64,000 bases of DNA, from contig JALIZF010001501.1 of NCBI GenBank assembly GCA_029948255.1, forward strand, positions 186,001-250,000, in the 5' to 3' direction. This document shows positions 24,121 through 34,788 of the stretch, piece by piece. The notes under the pieces were generated by a model. That model did not search any database, was not told the DNA's origin, and saw only the letters and a program-made list of their open reading frames with translations. The DNA comes from Telmatactis stephensoni. Its lineage: Eukaryota; Cnidaria; Anthozoa; Actiniaria; Isophelliidae. How positions within the stretch are numbered: the stretch's first letter is position 1; each line of letters opens with the position of its first letter. A program made the position numbers and the translations under genes.

Positions 24121-25555
24121 TTACATTTAAGATGAAAAATATAGACACTGATAAACTAATCATCGCCTACTGCAAATGTCGTCCAAGTTGCATTGCAACG
24201 GCTGTGTTTTTGAATCAGACTAGAACAATTATAATTCTAAAAGGCTTATTATAACAACAGATAACAATAGTTGTGGACAAACAATAATAACTTTAAGCAG
24301 TAAAAGTTTGTTTTGTAGTATAAAAAGTCAACATTCGCTAAACCGTTCCTTGAAGAGTGATTTTGATGAATAGGTTGTTCTGTTTTGTAGGCCGACTGTC
24401 AGCAAACGAGATACATTCGCACAGTCTGCTAATAAGCACACGAATCAAATCGAAGTGCATTAGCTTGACCTTTCCTAGAGGCATTACATTTTAGTTTTTC
24501 GTTTTTGGATAGTTTGAAGAAGATTTAGGTAACGATAAGAGCTTACGTCTCATATATCCAAAACTTGACTGATTCAATTTTATGTCCCTTACTGAAAATG
24601 ATTACATTACATTACATTCTGAATCGATTAAAACTCTGGAAATTACACAAACGAAACTAAGTAAAAAAATAAAAAAATTAAAAAGGAATTCGTCGTTTTT
24701 TTATGTATCTTCTTGATCAATGTGGGTAACAGAACCGGAATTTGAGTGGCTTCATGGGTAAACAAAAATTAACCAACATATTTTGATAAAGATTACTTCA
24801 GGAACCTACAACAGGATCACGGCTGCAAGATGAATACCTGCAGAAAGTTTTTCTGCTCGCTGGGTACAAGATGACAAGTTCGATAGTCATCTCAGCCCAA
24901 ACATTAAAGAAAAGCTAAGTTCCGTCAGTGGATGTCACCCATTGCTATGATTTAGCATCATTACCACGTTGCATTGAACTACGTTAAATTTAGTTCAAAG
25001 TTAAGCATCTAATACAATGTATATACGTAAAGTACTGATAACGACTATATTCGCTAATCTCAAACAATGACCCACTCACCTGTATTATACCATATTTTCC
25101 TCATGTTAAGTCTCTAATAGCCAGTGAATCATTACCAGCCCTTATCAGGGAAGACCAGCTAGGGCACTGAGGGTCAAATGAGTGCATGAGCTGAAAACGT
25201 ATAGGTATTCAGGTTATTAACTATTACACTTATTAAGTACGGAGGAACATTGAAGAAATGAATGAAAACATTGTATGGATGTGATGTATCTGTACCTCAA
25301 GAACGTAGGACGTAGGCATGCCATTATTCCCGCCAAATACATATCCTTATGTAAAATAGATTGTCTTGAACCTACAAATCAATTTTTTACAAATCAGTAA
25401 GGCAATAGGCAGACTATGTATTTTTTCAGCTTTGCCGCTTACCTTTAGCTGACTTTCAAACAGGATGGAATATCAACAACAACAACGCCTTCGTCCTCAG
25501 GACCGATGCTCACCAGAACTGATATACATGCTGACCACGTGTGTTAGCACTGTAC
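24121..25555. other. Intergenic, nothing recognised
   Basis: AT-rich sequence with no coding potential. A short ATTACATTACATTACATT run lies near 24,601. Confidence 0.45.
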
Positions 25556-25570
25556 GACCAGTACGAGGGT

Positions 25571-25642
25571 TGTCCAGAATCACCATTAGATACCATTGGT
25601 GAAATATGTTTTACCAATGGTGTCTTTTGGTAAATTTCCACA
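25571..25642. repeat. Left terminal inverted repeat
   Basis: Starts TGTCCAGAATCACCATTAGA and contains paired ACCATTGGT/ACCAATGGT motifs. Followed by subterminal copies of a TTTCCACAGG...AAATG(T/C)AATACAAAA segment at about 25,634, 25,691 and 25,879. Confidence 0.85.
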
Positions 25643-25974
25643 GGAAGCCCATGCAAATGTAATACAAAAATATATAACTCATTAGCTGATAATTTCCACA
25701 GGAGGTCCGAACAAATGCAATACAAAATGTGCATCCCATTCTGCTTGTGGTATAATTACATAACTACCTTACATCACATTTATCAAATACGTGTCTCACT
25801 CTGTATTTTGATGTTGTGTTAAAAAAAAAAATTTTTTTTTGGGGGGGGGGATCAACAATGGCGTCTATTGGTAAAAATCCACAGGGAGTACATACAAATG
25901 TAATACAAAAATGTATAAGTGTTTCACTCTGTAGTTTCATGTATTTGGTTAAAAAAAAAATTTCTGGGGGGGTA

Positions 25975-28435
25975 TTGCCAATGAAACCAATGGTACCATT
26001 GGTACCATTGGTGACCATAGAGGCTACAAAAAATGACATTTCAAATGGTGAAATAAGTCATATTGGGTATCCTGTGATAAGTGTGGGGCTTGAAGGTTGC
26101 TGAATGACTTTGTCTATAATGGTGAAATTAGACCATTGGGTATCCTGTGTTGAATGACATTCAGATTGAGAGATGCAGGGGCTTGACGGTGTTCACCAAT
26201 GGTACCAATGGTACCATTGGTAAACTGAAATCACCATTGGTAAATGACTTTGTCTAATGGTGAAATTAAGGCATTGGTTATCCTGTGTTGAATGACATTC
26301 AGATTGAGAGATGCAGGGGCTTGACGGTGTTCACCAATGGTACCAATGGTACCATTGGTAAACTGAAATCACCATTGGTAAATGACTTTGTCTAATGGTG
26401 AAATTAGACCATTGGGTATCCTGTGTTGAATGACATCCAGATTGAGAGATGCAGGGGCTTGAAGGTGTTCACCAATGGTACCAATGGTACCATTGGTAAA
26501 CTGAAATCACCATTGGTAAATGACTTTGTGTAATGGTGAAATTAGGCCATTGGGTATCCTGTGTTGAAAGGCATCTAGAATAAGAGATGCAGGGGCTTGA
26601 CGGTGTTCACCAATGGTACCAATGGTACCATTGGTAAACTGAAATCACCATTGGTAAATGACTTTGTCTAATGGTGAAATTAGGCCATTGGGTATCCTGT
26701 GTTGAGTGGCATTCAGATTGAGAGATGCAGGGGCTTGAAGGTGTTCACCAATGGTACCAATGGTACCATTGGTAAACTGAAATCACCATTGGTAAATGAC
26801 TTTGTCTAATGGTGAAATTAGACCATTGGGTATCCTGTGTTGAAAGGCATCTAGACTAAGAGATGCAGGGGCTTGATGGTGTTCACCAATGGTACCAATG
26901 GTACCATTGGTAAACTGAAATCACCATTGGTAAATGACTGTCTAATGGTGAAATTAGGCCACTGGGTATCCTGTGTTGAAAGGCATCTAGACTAAGAGAT
27001 GCAGGGGCTTGAAGGTGTTCACCAATGGTACCAATGGTACCATTGGTAAACTGAAATCACCATTGGTAAATGACTTTGTCTAATGGTGAAATTAGACCAT
27101 TGGGTATCCTGTGTTGAAAGGCATCTAGCTAGAATAAGAGATGCAGGGGCTTGAAGGTGTTCACCAATGGTACCAATGGTACCATTGGTAAACTGAAATC
27201 ACCATTGGTAAATGACTTTGTCTAATGGTGAAATTAGACCATTGGGTATCCTGTGTTGAAAGGCATCTAGACTAAGAGATGCAGGGGCTTGAAGGTGTTC
27301 ACCAATGGTACCAATGGTACCATTGGTAAACTGAAATCACCATTGGTAAATGACTTTGTCTAATGGTGAAATTAGGCCACTGGGTATCCTGTGTTGAAAG
27401 GCATCTAGACTAAGAGATGCAGGGGCTTGAAGGTGTTCACCAATGGTACCAATGGTACCATTGGTAAACTGAAATCACCATTGGTAAATGACTTTGTCTA
27501 ATGGTGAAATTAGGCCATTGGGTATCCTGTGTTGAAAGGCATCTAGCTAGAATAAGAGATGCAGGGGCTTGAAGGTGTTCACCAATGGTACCAATGGTAC
27601 CATTGGTAAACTGAAATCACCATTGGTAAATGACTTTGTCTAATGGTGAAATTAGACCATTGGGTATCCTGTGTTGAGTGGCATTCAGATTGAGAGATGC
27701 AGGGGCTTGAAGGTGTTCACCAATGGTACCAATGGTACCATTGGTAAACTGAAATCACCATTGGTAAATGACTTTGTCTAATGGTGAAATTAGGCCATTG
27801 GGTATCCTGTGTAGAATGGCATCTAGACTAAGAGATGCAGGGGCTTGAAAGTGTTCACCAATGGTACCAATGGTACCATTGGTAAACTGAAATCACCATT
27901 GGTAAAAGATTTTGTCTAATGGTGAAATTAGGCCATTGGGTATCCTGTGTAGAATGGCATTTAGACTAAGAGATGCAGGGGCTTGAAGGTGTTCACCAAT
28001 GGTACCAATGGTACCATTGGTAAACTGAAATCACCATTGGTAAATGACTTTGTCTAATGGTGAAATTAGGCCATTGGGTATCCTGTGTTGAATGGCATGT
28101 AGACTAAGAGATGCAGGGGCTTGAAGGTGTTCACCAATGGTACCAATGGTACCATTGGTAAACTGAAATCACCATTGGTAAATGACTTTGTCTAATGGTG
28201 AAATTAGACCATTGGGTATCCTGTGTTGAATGACATTCAGATTGAGAGATGCAGGGGCTTGACGGTGTTCACCAATGGTACCAATGGTACCATTGGTAAA
28301 CTGAAATCACCATTGGTAAATGACTTTGTCTAATGGTGAAATTAAGGCATTGGGTATCCTGTTTTGAATGGCATTTAGACTAAGAGATGCAGGGGCTTGA
28401 AGGTGTTCACGAATGGTACCAATGGTACCATCACT
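25975..28435. repeat. 138-bp satellite, 17 units
   Basis: The anchor GTTCACCAATGGTACC recurs at 26,191, 26,329, 26,467, 26,605, 26,743, 26,881, 27,017, 27,159, 27,297, 27,435, 27,577, 27,715, 27,853, 27,991, 28,129, 28,267 and 28,405. Spacing is 138 bp except one 136 and two 142, the latter from a CTAG duplication. Each unit has the perfect palindrome ACCAATGGTACCATTGGT and a second inverted pair TCACCATT/AATGGTGA. One or two degenerate units precede 26,191. No open frame persists. Confidence 0.97.
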
Positions 28436-30100
28436 TTTTGGATACAAGTTCTATGTGGTATCTTAATAATGAATGGGCAATTGATCGTAATGTACGGTGA
28501 CAATGTGACTCGTACTTCAAAAGAATAACGTTTGAAATTCCTGCCGTAACCGTACTGTGCATTGCATTTGATGTCGTCTGAATAATTAAGCATGGGCTTA
28601 CATAGACTTTAATGGGCTACGAACTTTATTTACAAAACGTAAACGGAGTGGCTATCCGTCACCCGTACGCGAACTTCTGTTTTCTATTCGTACGGTAGTC
28701 AAAATCATTTAAGCTTAGATTACTCGGTGATTCTGTATTATTTCAGAAACAAAATTATGATGGCTTTGTTAAGATGGAGTAAGTGATTCTTGTTAAGTTA
28801 AACTGATTCAGGGTATTAATTATACGAGTCTAAGCTACACATTTGGCGAACGTCTCACGTCGCGACACTTTTCAACTCAACTCAAATGTCAAGCTCTCAA
28901 AATTAGGACTTCGATCATGTAACAACTTTAATAGTCTTGTATATCAGAAGAAAAGGTTAAAAAAGAGACACTTTTTGTTTCAGACTGAGTTTGAAGAACT
29001 ATTTTTGCACTCATTTCGGCGAACGGTAGCGGATTTCAATTCGCTATTCGTACGGGATTCTAGCTAAATTATGATTGATTTTCACCGTAATTTGGTATTA
29101 TTTCATTGGACGAAGATAGGATTTCTTCGTTAATTTCTCTGTTTTAACGTTTTCGTCTGGTATGCAATACTATCAAAGTTGTAATAAATTTGATCGAAGT
29201 CCTAGTATTGATGTGCGTGAAATGCGGTCGAGTTGGCAGTCTAAGTTAATTCAGAATCACCTTGAAAATCTAAATAATTTTGACTTCCGTACGAACAGTA
29301 ATCGGGTGTGATTTACATGGATTTTTTTCCTAAAAAAAGCAACTGAAATTTGGATACAAAGGTCCTTGCGGTTTTCCTGTGAATGAGTAATTTAGGATTT
29401 GTTACGTTGTATATAAGCTAGCTTACTTCGTCTGTTCAGTTGCCTTCAGTAAAACTTCTTAAAAATTCCTCTCAAGTTGGAATTCAACAATGAACTGGTA
29501 ACTATCAGATCAATGTTTGGAATTATTTGGAATATAGCTATAGATTACTTTGAAAAAACTTGTTTGTACGTAGCTATTATTCATTATCAATATAAACTTG
29601 AAGACAGTATTACTAGTATTGTTGTTTGTTGTGCATAAAAACAATCAACTTCACATTATGATACCGGATTTTGTTTCAGAGAATATTTTATGTAGCACTA
29701 CTGTACAAAGTCAATTACAACTTAAAATAAATATTTCAGATCAGCGTTATAAAAAAACTTATACCAATCTGGAAAATTATAAAGCTAAAAATGTATGTAC
29801 ATATTATTTAATATAAACTGAAAACATTACATTTAAAATCAATATTGTTTCAATTGAAATTGGAACACCGCCATTCATGCGTGAGCAGACGTAAGCAATG
29901 TTTTATGAAGTTTTTTCTTTCTAATTTTAAGCAAGACGCTCCATCTTTACGTTAGTAATATTAGTAATATAAGATAAATTAGGTAAACAACAATAAAGAT
30001 TACTCAACCGCTTGTGAATGTGATCGATTCAATGGGCGATTGACTGATAATTAAAGCGAACAGTCGTATATTATTATTTGAACACAGTGCAATTAACCAA
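28436..30100. other. Interior of the TIR element, non-coding
   Basis: No transposase or other gene. Two diverged copies of a TTCTATTCGTACGG / TTCGCTATTCGTACGG segment followed by TGTATTATTTCA or TGGTATTATTTCA lie near 28,680-28,745 and 29,035-29,106. Confidence 0.5.
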
Positions 30101-30109
30101 AATTAAAGA

Positions 30110-30790
30110 TGGCTTTATCAAAAACCTCGACTTTTGAAAACGACAATAACACACATTATGTAGCCGATTCCTGGTTGTGATTCATCGAAATATTCTCCAT
30201 GGGTAAATCACCAAAATACCTTGTATTTTACAAGCCACTTTCTCCAACATAAAAACTTTAGCTTTCGAAAACGACGGTATACAAAAACTAGATGGCCGGT
30301 TAACTACACTGAATTTATCGGTTGCGTGGTTGCGATCAACAATCAAGGACCTTTGCCTTGTATATTACAAGCCGCTTTATCGCTTAGTCCAAAAACTTCA
30401 GCTTTTCAAAACGACGATGACACATATTATATTATATGGCCGCTTGTCGATCGATTGCTAAGCAAATAGTCGAATTATTCAATAAATCAAAGGACTTTTG
30501 TATCCAAGAACTTCAGCTTTTAGAAACGACGATAACACACATTATAACAATATGGCCGCTTGTGATCGATTGCTAAATTAAGCAAACAGTCGAATTATTC
30601 AATAAATCAAAGGACTTTTGTATCCAAGAACTTCAGCTTTTGAAAACGACGATAACACACATTATATTATATGGCCGCTTGTCGATCGATTGCTAAGCCA
30701 ACAGTCGAATTATTCAATAAATCAAAGGACTTTTATAAAGAACTTCAGCTTTTGAAAACGACAATATTACATTATTATGTGGCCGGTTGC
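30110..30790. repeat. About 120-bp minisatellite inside the TIR element
   Basis: Units contain CTTCAGCTTTTGAAAACGAC, ACACATTATATTATATGGCC, GATCGATTGCTAAG and TCGAATTATTCAATAAATCA. The last three or four units (about 30,400-30,770) are very similar; earlier ones (from about 30,127) are increasingly diverged, suggesting directional expansion. Confidence 0.9.
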
Positions 30791-31004
30791 GACCGATTCA
30801 CACAGGGTATCAATTTACCAAAAAGACCATGCTTCACCAATGGTTCACCAATGGTGAATTCGATTTACCAATGGTACCATTGGTACCATTGGTAAAGCCG
30901 GCCGTAGAAGTTGATACCACAGGAATCCCAAAGACAAGCAATTGATACCACAGGAATCCCAAACACGAGCGTACATATTGTGATAAGGTTTTTAGAGGGA
31001 ACCC

Positions 31005-31076
31005 TGTGTAAATTCACCAATAGACACCATTGGTAAAACACATTTTACCAATGGTATCTAATGGTGATTCTGGACA
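31005..31076. repeat. Right terminal inverted repeat
   Basis: The reverse complement begins TGTCCAGAATCACCATTAGA and follows the left end with only a few substitutions. Additional ACCAATGG / CCATTGGT clusters lie just inside at 30,837-30,895. Confidence 0.85.
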
Positions 31077-31267
31077 TACTTGACCAGTACATGACAAGCT
31101 ATGGTCTGATTTGTCGAAAAAATGACGAGTTGACAGATGGATTACTATTTCCCTCCAATTATCAAAATGCCCGATAAATTTACACAGGCTTCCCGGTCTT
31201 TGGTCATATGACTAGTTATGTGGGTTTCCTGTTGTTTTGCCAAGAAACCAACAGTTGCGTTGTTAGC

Positions 31268-31460
31268 CAGAGACCTGGCAGTGATTCCTAGGGACATAGC
31301 GAATTTATTTAACAGCCAGGAAATTAAAATTTTGTCTTAATATACCAGCCAGGCACAGTTATTCCGAAATACGAGCCAGAGGTCATTATATGCATTTTTG
31401 TTTCCCAGCCAGCAACAAAAGTTATGTGGAGCGGATATTTTGTGGAGCGGCTCGGTTGGG
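31268..31460. repeat. CCAGCCAG-type dispersed repeat, copy 2 (inverted)
   Basis: The reverse complement carries GAGTACCCAACCGAGCC, ATATCCGCTCCACA and repeated CCTGGCTGG/GGCTGG blocks in the order seen at 18,760-19,075. Confidence 0.65.
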
Positions 31461-31499
31461 TACTCCTGTTTGCAGGCCAGTGGAGTAATGTATCTGTAT

Positions 31500-31550
31500 T
31501 GTGGTTTCTGTAAATAAAATTTGACCTTGACCTTGACCTTGACCTTGATT
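31500..31550 (+). mobile_element. LINE 3' tail with (TTGACC)n
   Basis: TGTAAATAAAATTTGACC followed by three more CTTGAC hexamers. AATAAA plus a private short repeat again. Confidence 0.55.
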
Positions 31551-31619
31551 GTTGCCGTTCAATTTTCGGAGCGAGGGGAGGAGAGGGGGATGGGATGGAA
31601 GGCCACGCAGGCTGTTTAT

Positions 31620-31679
31620 TGACTGACTGACTGACTGACTGACTGACTGACTGACTGACTGACTGACTGACTGACTGAC
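31620..31679. repeat. (TGAC)n microsatellite
   Basis: Fifteen TGAC tetramers without interruption. Confidence 0.97.
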
Positions 31680-31739
31680 AGAATCGCTTGTTGAAAGGGG
31701 AGGGGAAAGAGAGATGGGAGAGGCTCTCCATATTCCTTC

Positions 31740-32393
31740 TTCTTCCCCCCTCCCCTTTAATACTCCTCTCCCTTTCCCAGAGAGGTTATTAGGTAGGCTA
31801 CCAATTTATGTTTTTCAAGGCTTTCGGTTCCTGAGATAAGCGATACAATATTTTATTTAATCCTGAATTAGATTAATTAAAAAATTCAACGCAAATGGGC
31901 CGCTAAGAGATACTAAGCAAAACAATAATCTAATCAGCGTTTCAAGGGACTACGCTCGCCTTGCGCACGTTTAATTCATTTTGCGCACATTTTCAACCGG
32001 AAATGATACGATTGAGCACAACATTCCATCGCACTTCAATGCACTCGAACAAAGGAGCAGCTACGACCTGTGATTGGCTGAGAGGTCATGACTTCAAGCA
32101 TTAGCACGTATTCAGAAAGTACAGTGCTGTATTCCCTCGGGAGATGTAAACTCAAAGAGACGTCCCTTAGGGAGTTCAAATCAACCATTTTGACTGGATC
32201 TCGAGAAATCCAGGAACAAAGCAGTTACGCTAACGATTGGTGATGAAATTCGTGGTTTGAAAACGCCGTAAACATTAGAACCGGCGCGAAAACTCCTAGG
32301 ACAGTACGTAGAATTCAACTCGAAGCGAACCACCGAAGGACGATTTTAACTCGTTTGTAGGTGATTATTTGGCGCGATTTCCAAGATTCAGAG
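31740..32393 (+). promoter_or_regulatory. Putative promoter/5' UTR region of the EBF gene
   Basis: Non-repetitive, GC-richer sequence immediately upstream of the EBF start. It holds a CCAAT-box core in inverted orientation (GATTGGCTGAG near 32,072) and a GGCGCGAAAA motif at about 32,284 that resembles an E2F site. An in-frame TAG at 32,358 precedes the start codon. Function is inferred only from position and composition; the transcription start is not visible. Confidence 0.4.
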
Positions 32394-32485
32394 ATGCAAG
32401 AACAAGCGGACAGTACATGTAAAGGCGATAGGCCTGGAGTACCTTGGATAACTCAGGCGGTTTTGAACGATCAGCCCAGTTCAAG
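32394..32485 (+). CDS. EBF: EBF exon 1
   Basis: Starts [12 protein letters not shown] and includes [16 protein letters not shown]. Ends in phase 2 at a CAAG|GTAGG donor. The N-terminal leader before the DNA-binding domain is short compared with vertebrate EBFs. Confidence 0.88.
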
Positions 32486-34718
32486 GTAGGCAAAAGAGCA
32501 ACAGAGTTGAAGGCGATATTTTATCGAGTTTCATATTCTTGTCAAAATAATTTCGACCTCTTTATTTCTCATTTCCAGCCCACCGCTAGTATTATCAAGA
32601 TGTCATTTTGAAAAACAGCCCCCGACAAATTTACGAAAAAGTAATTTTTTCCACTTCGTCTTGGCCTTCCACGATAACAACTCACAACCCATCGAAATAG
32701 AGAAAGCGCAGTTTGTAGATTTTATAGAGCTCCGACCCGTAAGTGTACAAAATTCATTCTTTTACAACCTTCTCTAAAATATCTCCCTGATCTTTCTTCT
32801 ACTTGAAGTTTGAGAAATTAAAATCATTTCACTTGTAATTTTAGGAGGACAGCAAAGTCCGAGATGGTGTACACTACCGTCTACAGCTGCTTTTCGCACA
32901 AGGTTTGTCGAAAATATCGAATTGTCAACGTATTGTGTGCTATTTACATTGTTTATCTATATTTTCGTCTTCATTAAGCTATCTCCTTCCCCAATGGGAA
33001 TATATGTTCAGCTGAATTGCTTAGGGACGTACTCGAAAATCACGCTCGCCAGTTCCGGACCGTGGTCCACGAACGCTGTATTTACCGTTGTTGCTTTGGG
33101 ACCTTGATCTTCAAATAAAAGCTTAGGTGTTTATTTGATTTAAATACACGCGAAAAAGTTATCAAAACTATCGTTAAAACAGTTGGTTTAGCAAGGTTCC
33201 CGATTTAAATATTCAAGAGCATTGAAATGGCTTTCTGATGTCCAGGAAGCCATTAAGATGTTTTTTTTTTTTGCCAGCGCGCTCTACATATGCACACATT
33301 CCATTACACAAGTAAATTTCCCGCTGCTTTTTTTGACAGCTATTCGTGTTGAGCAAGACATCTATGTACGTCTGGTAGATTCAACAACGAAACAAGTAAG
33401 AATTGCTCTCATTTTAGTTGAAAAGAAGCTCTCCATTTTTGATGACGATAAACTTTGTGTTCGGCCACAAAAAGTTTCGCCGCCGCGCGTCAAACTTCAG
33501 AGTGGCTTTCTTGTTGTATTGTTTTCTGAATATTATTCAAAAACTTTTCAAACTCATTTTGTAGATGTGTATAGAAATCGAAGAAAAATTTGAAAATTCA
33601 TTTATGAAGATTGAAAACCACATTTCATGCATAGTAACAGCTTGAAACTGAACAAAGTTTTTAAACTCTTTGAATTTTTTTCTTTTTCTCACAAAATTTC
33701 TGTCGATCTAGAAATTGACGCTATGATCAAAATCAAACTTTTTGTTTTTAATAGAAATGTATTTATGGGTTTTTTAAAGTAAATCACGTCCAACGTCGCT
33801 AATTGATTTACGCAGCATAAATTGTTTGGGCTTTGTGTTTTGCAGATAATTGCATACGAAGGCCAAGACAAAAATCCCGAAATGCGACGAGTTTTGATGA
33901 CTCACGAAGTTATGTGCAGGTATACGTCTTCTTAAAAAAGTTCAATTTTCGAAAAAATCCCAAAACTCATGTAGCTAAATACTAATTTATTTTCTTTAAT
34001 GTTTTGAAGTCGTTGTTGTGAGAAGAAATCTTGTGGTAACAAAAATGAGACTCCATCAGATCCGGTAGTTGTTGACAGGTATGTTTAAAGTTGCGAGAAT
34101 CCCAGACGGTTTTCTTTTATTGGTCATTATATCCAGACATAGAAGTCAACTCTCCAAGGAGGGCCTACTCCCAGAGGAGCTAAAATCCACGTACATATAT
34201 GTTTTTTTGAAGTTTATTCTAAGTCAACACTTGATAATATTAATAACTCATTATAAAGTGTCAAAGCAGTGCTTATTATTTGGCTTTGTTTGCTGTGTGA
34301 TTAGTTATAACAATAGAGGATTAGCTCATGGGACTGAAAAGCAATTCCCTGAGCTCTGATTGGTTGTAAAAGCCATTAATGGAATTATATGAAGATGTAA
34401 TTAGTTGACCTAAAGTTTGGTCTTTTGTGCATCAGAAAGTCTATTGATTTGGTGCCCTGCTTGTGTCATTACGTTTATTCCTGTTCTTTGAGCTCTTAAT
34501 CTCTCCAAGAACACTTTGATTGTAATGTTTGAATTCTATATCCTTTCAGTTGTGAGAGTAAACTCCCACCTTATTTTGATTTATCCAAGTTATTTGTTTG
34601 ACACAAAGTTAAATGTTGACTTCCTTTTGAACTGGTGTTGCAACCACATTCTAAACTTGAGACTTAGAAAGAAATTATTTGTGCAACAAATAAGATTAGA
34701 GAGAGAGAATAGAAAGAA

Positions 34719-34788
<70 letters not shown>

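Larger units (their letters stand above)
25556..31090. mobile_element. 5.5-kb TIR element carrying satellite arrays
   Basis: The left end, starting at 25,571 with TGTCCAGAATCACCATTAGA, has an inverted match ending at 31,076. The match runs about 70 bp: TACCATTGGT, TGTTTTACCAATGGTGTC, then AATTT-CACAGG. The 9-mer GACCAGTAC occurs in direct orientation at 25,556-25,564 and 31,082-31,090, 5-6 bp outside the inverted repeats, which fits a 9-bp target duplication (Mutator-like size). The inside holds two tandem arrays and no transposase, so it would be non-autonomous. Superfamily assignment is inference. Confidence 0.7.

Noticed and set aside
31324..31731. 135-codon reverse open frame
   Set aside because: Its core is the (TGAC)n microsatellite read as Ser-Val-Ser-Gln, joined to a dispersed repeat.
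33222..33593. 123-codon open frame including EBF exon 4
   Set aside because: The conserved COE part ends at the GTAAGA donor at 33,396; the remainder is intron read-through.
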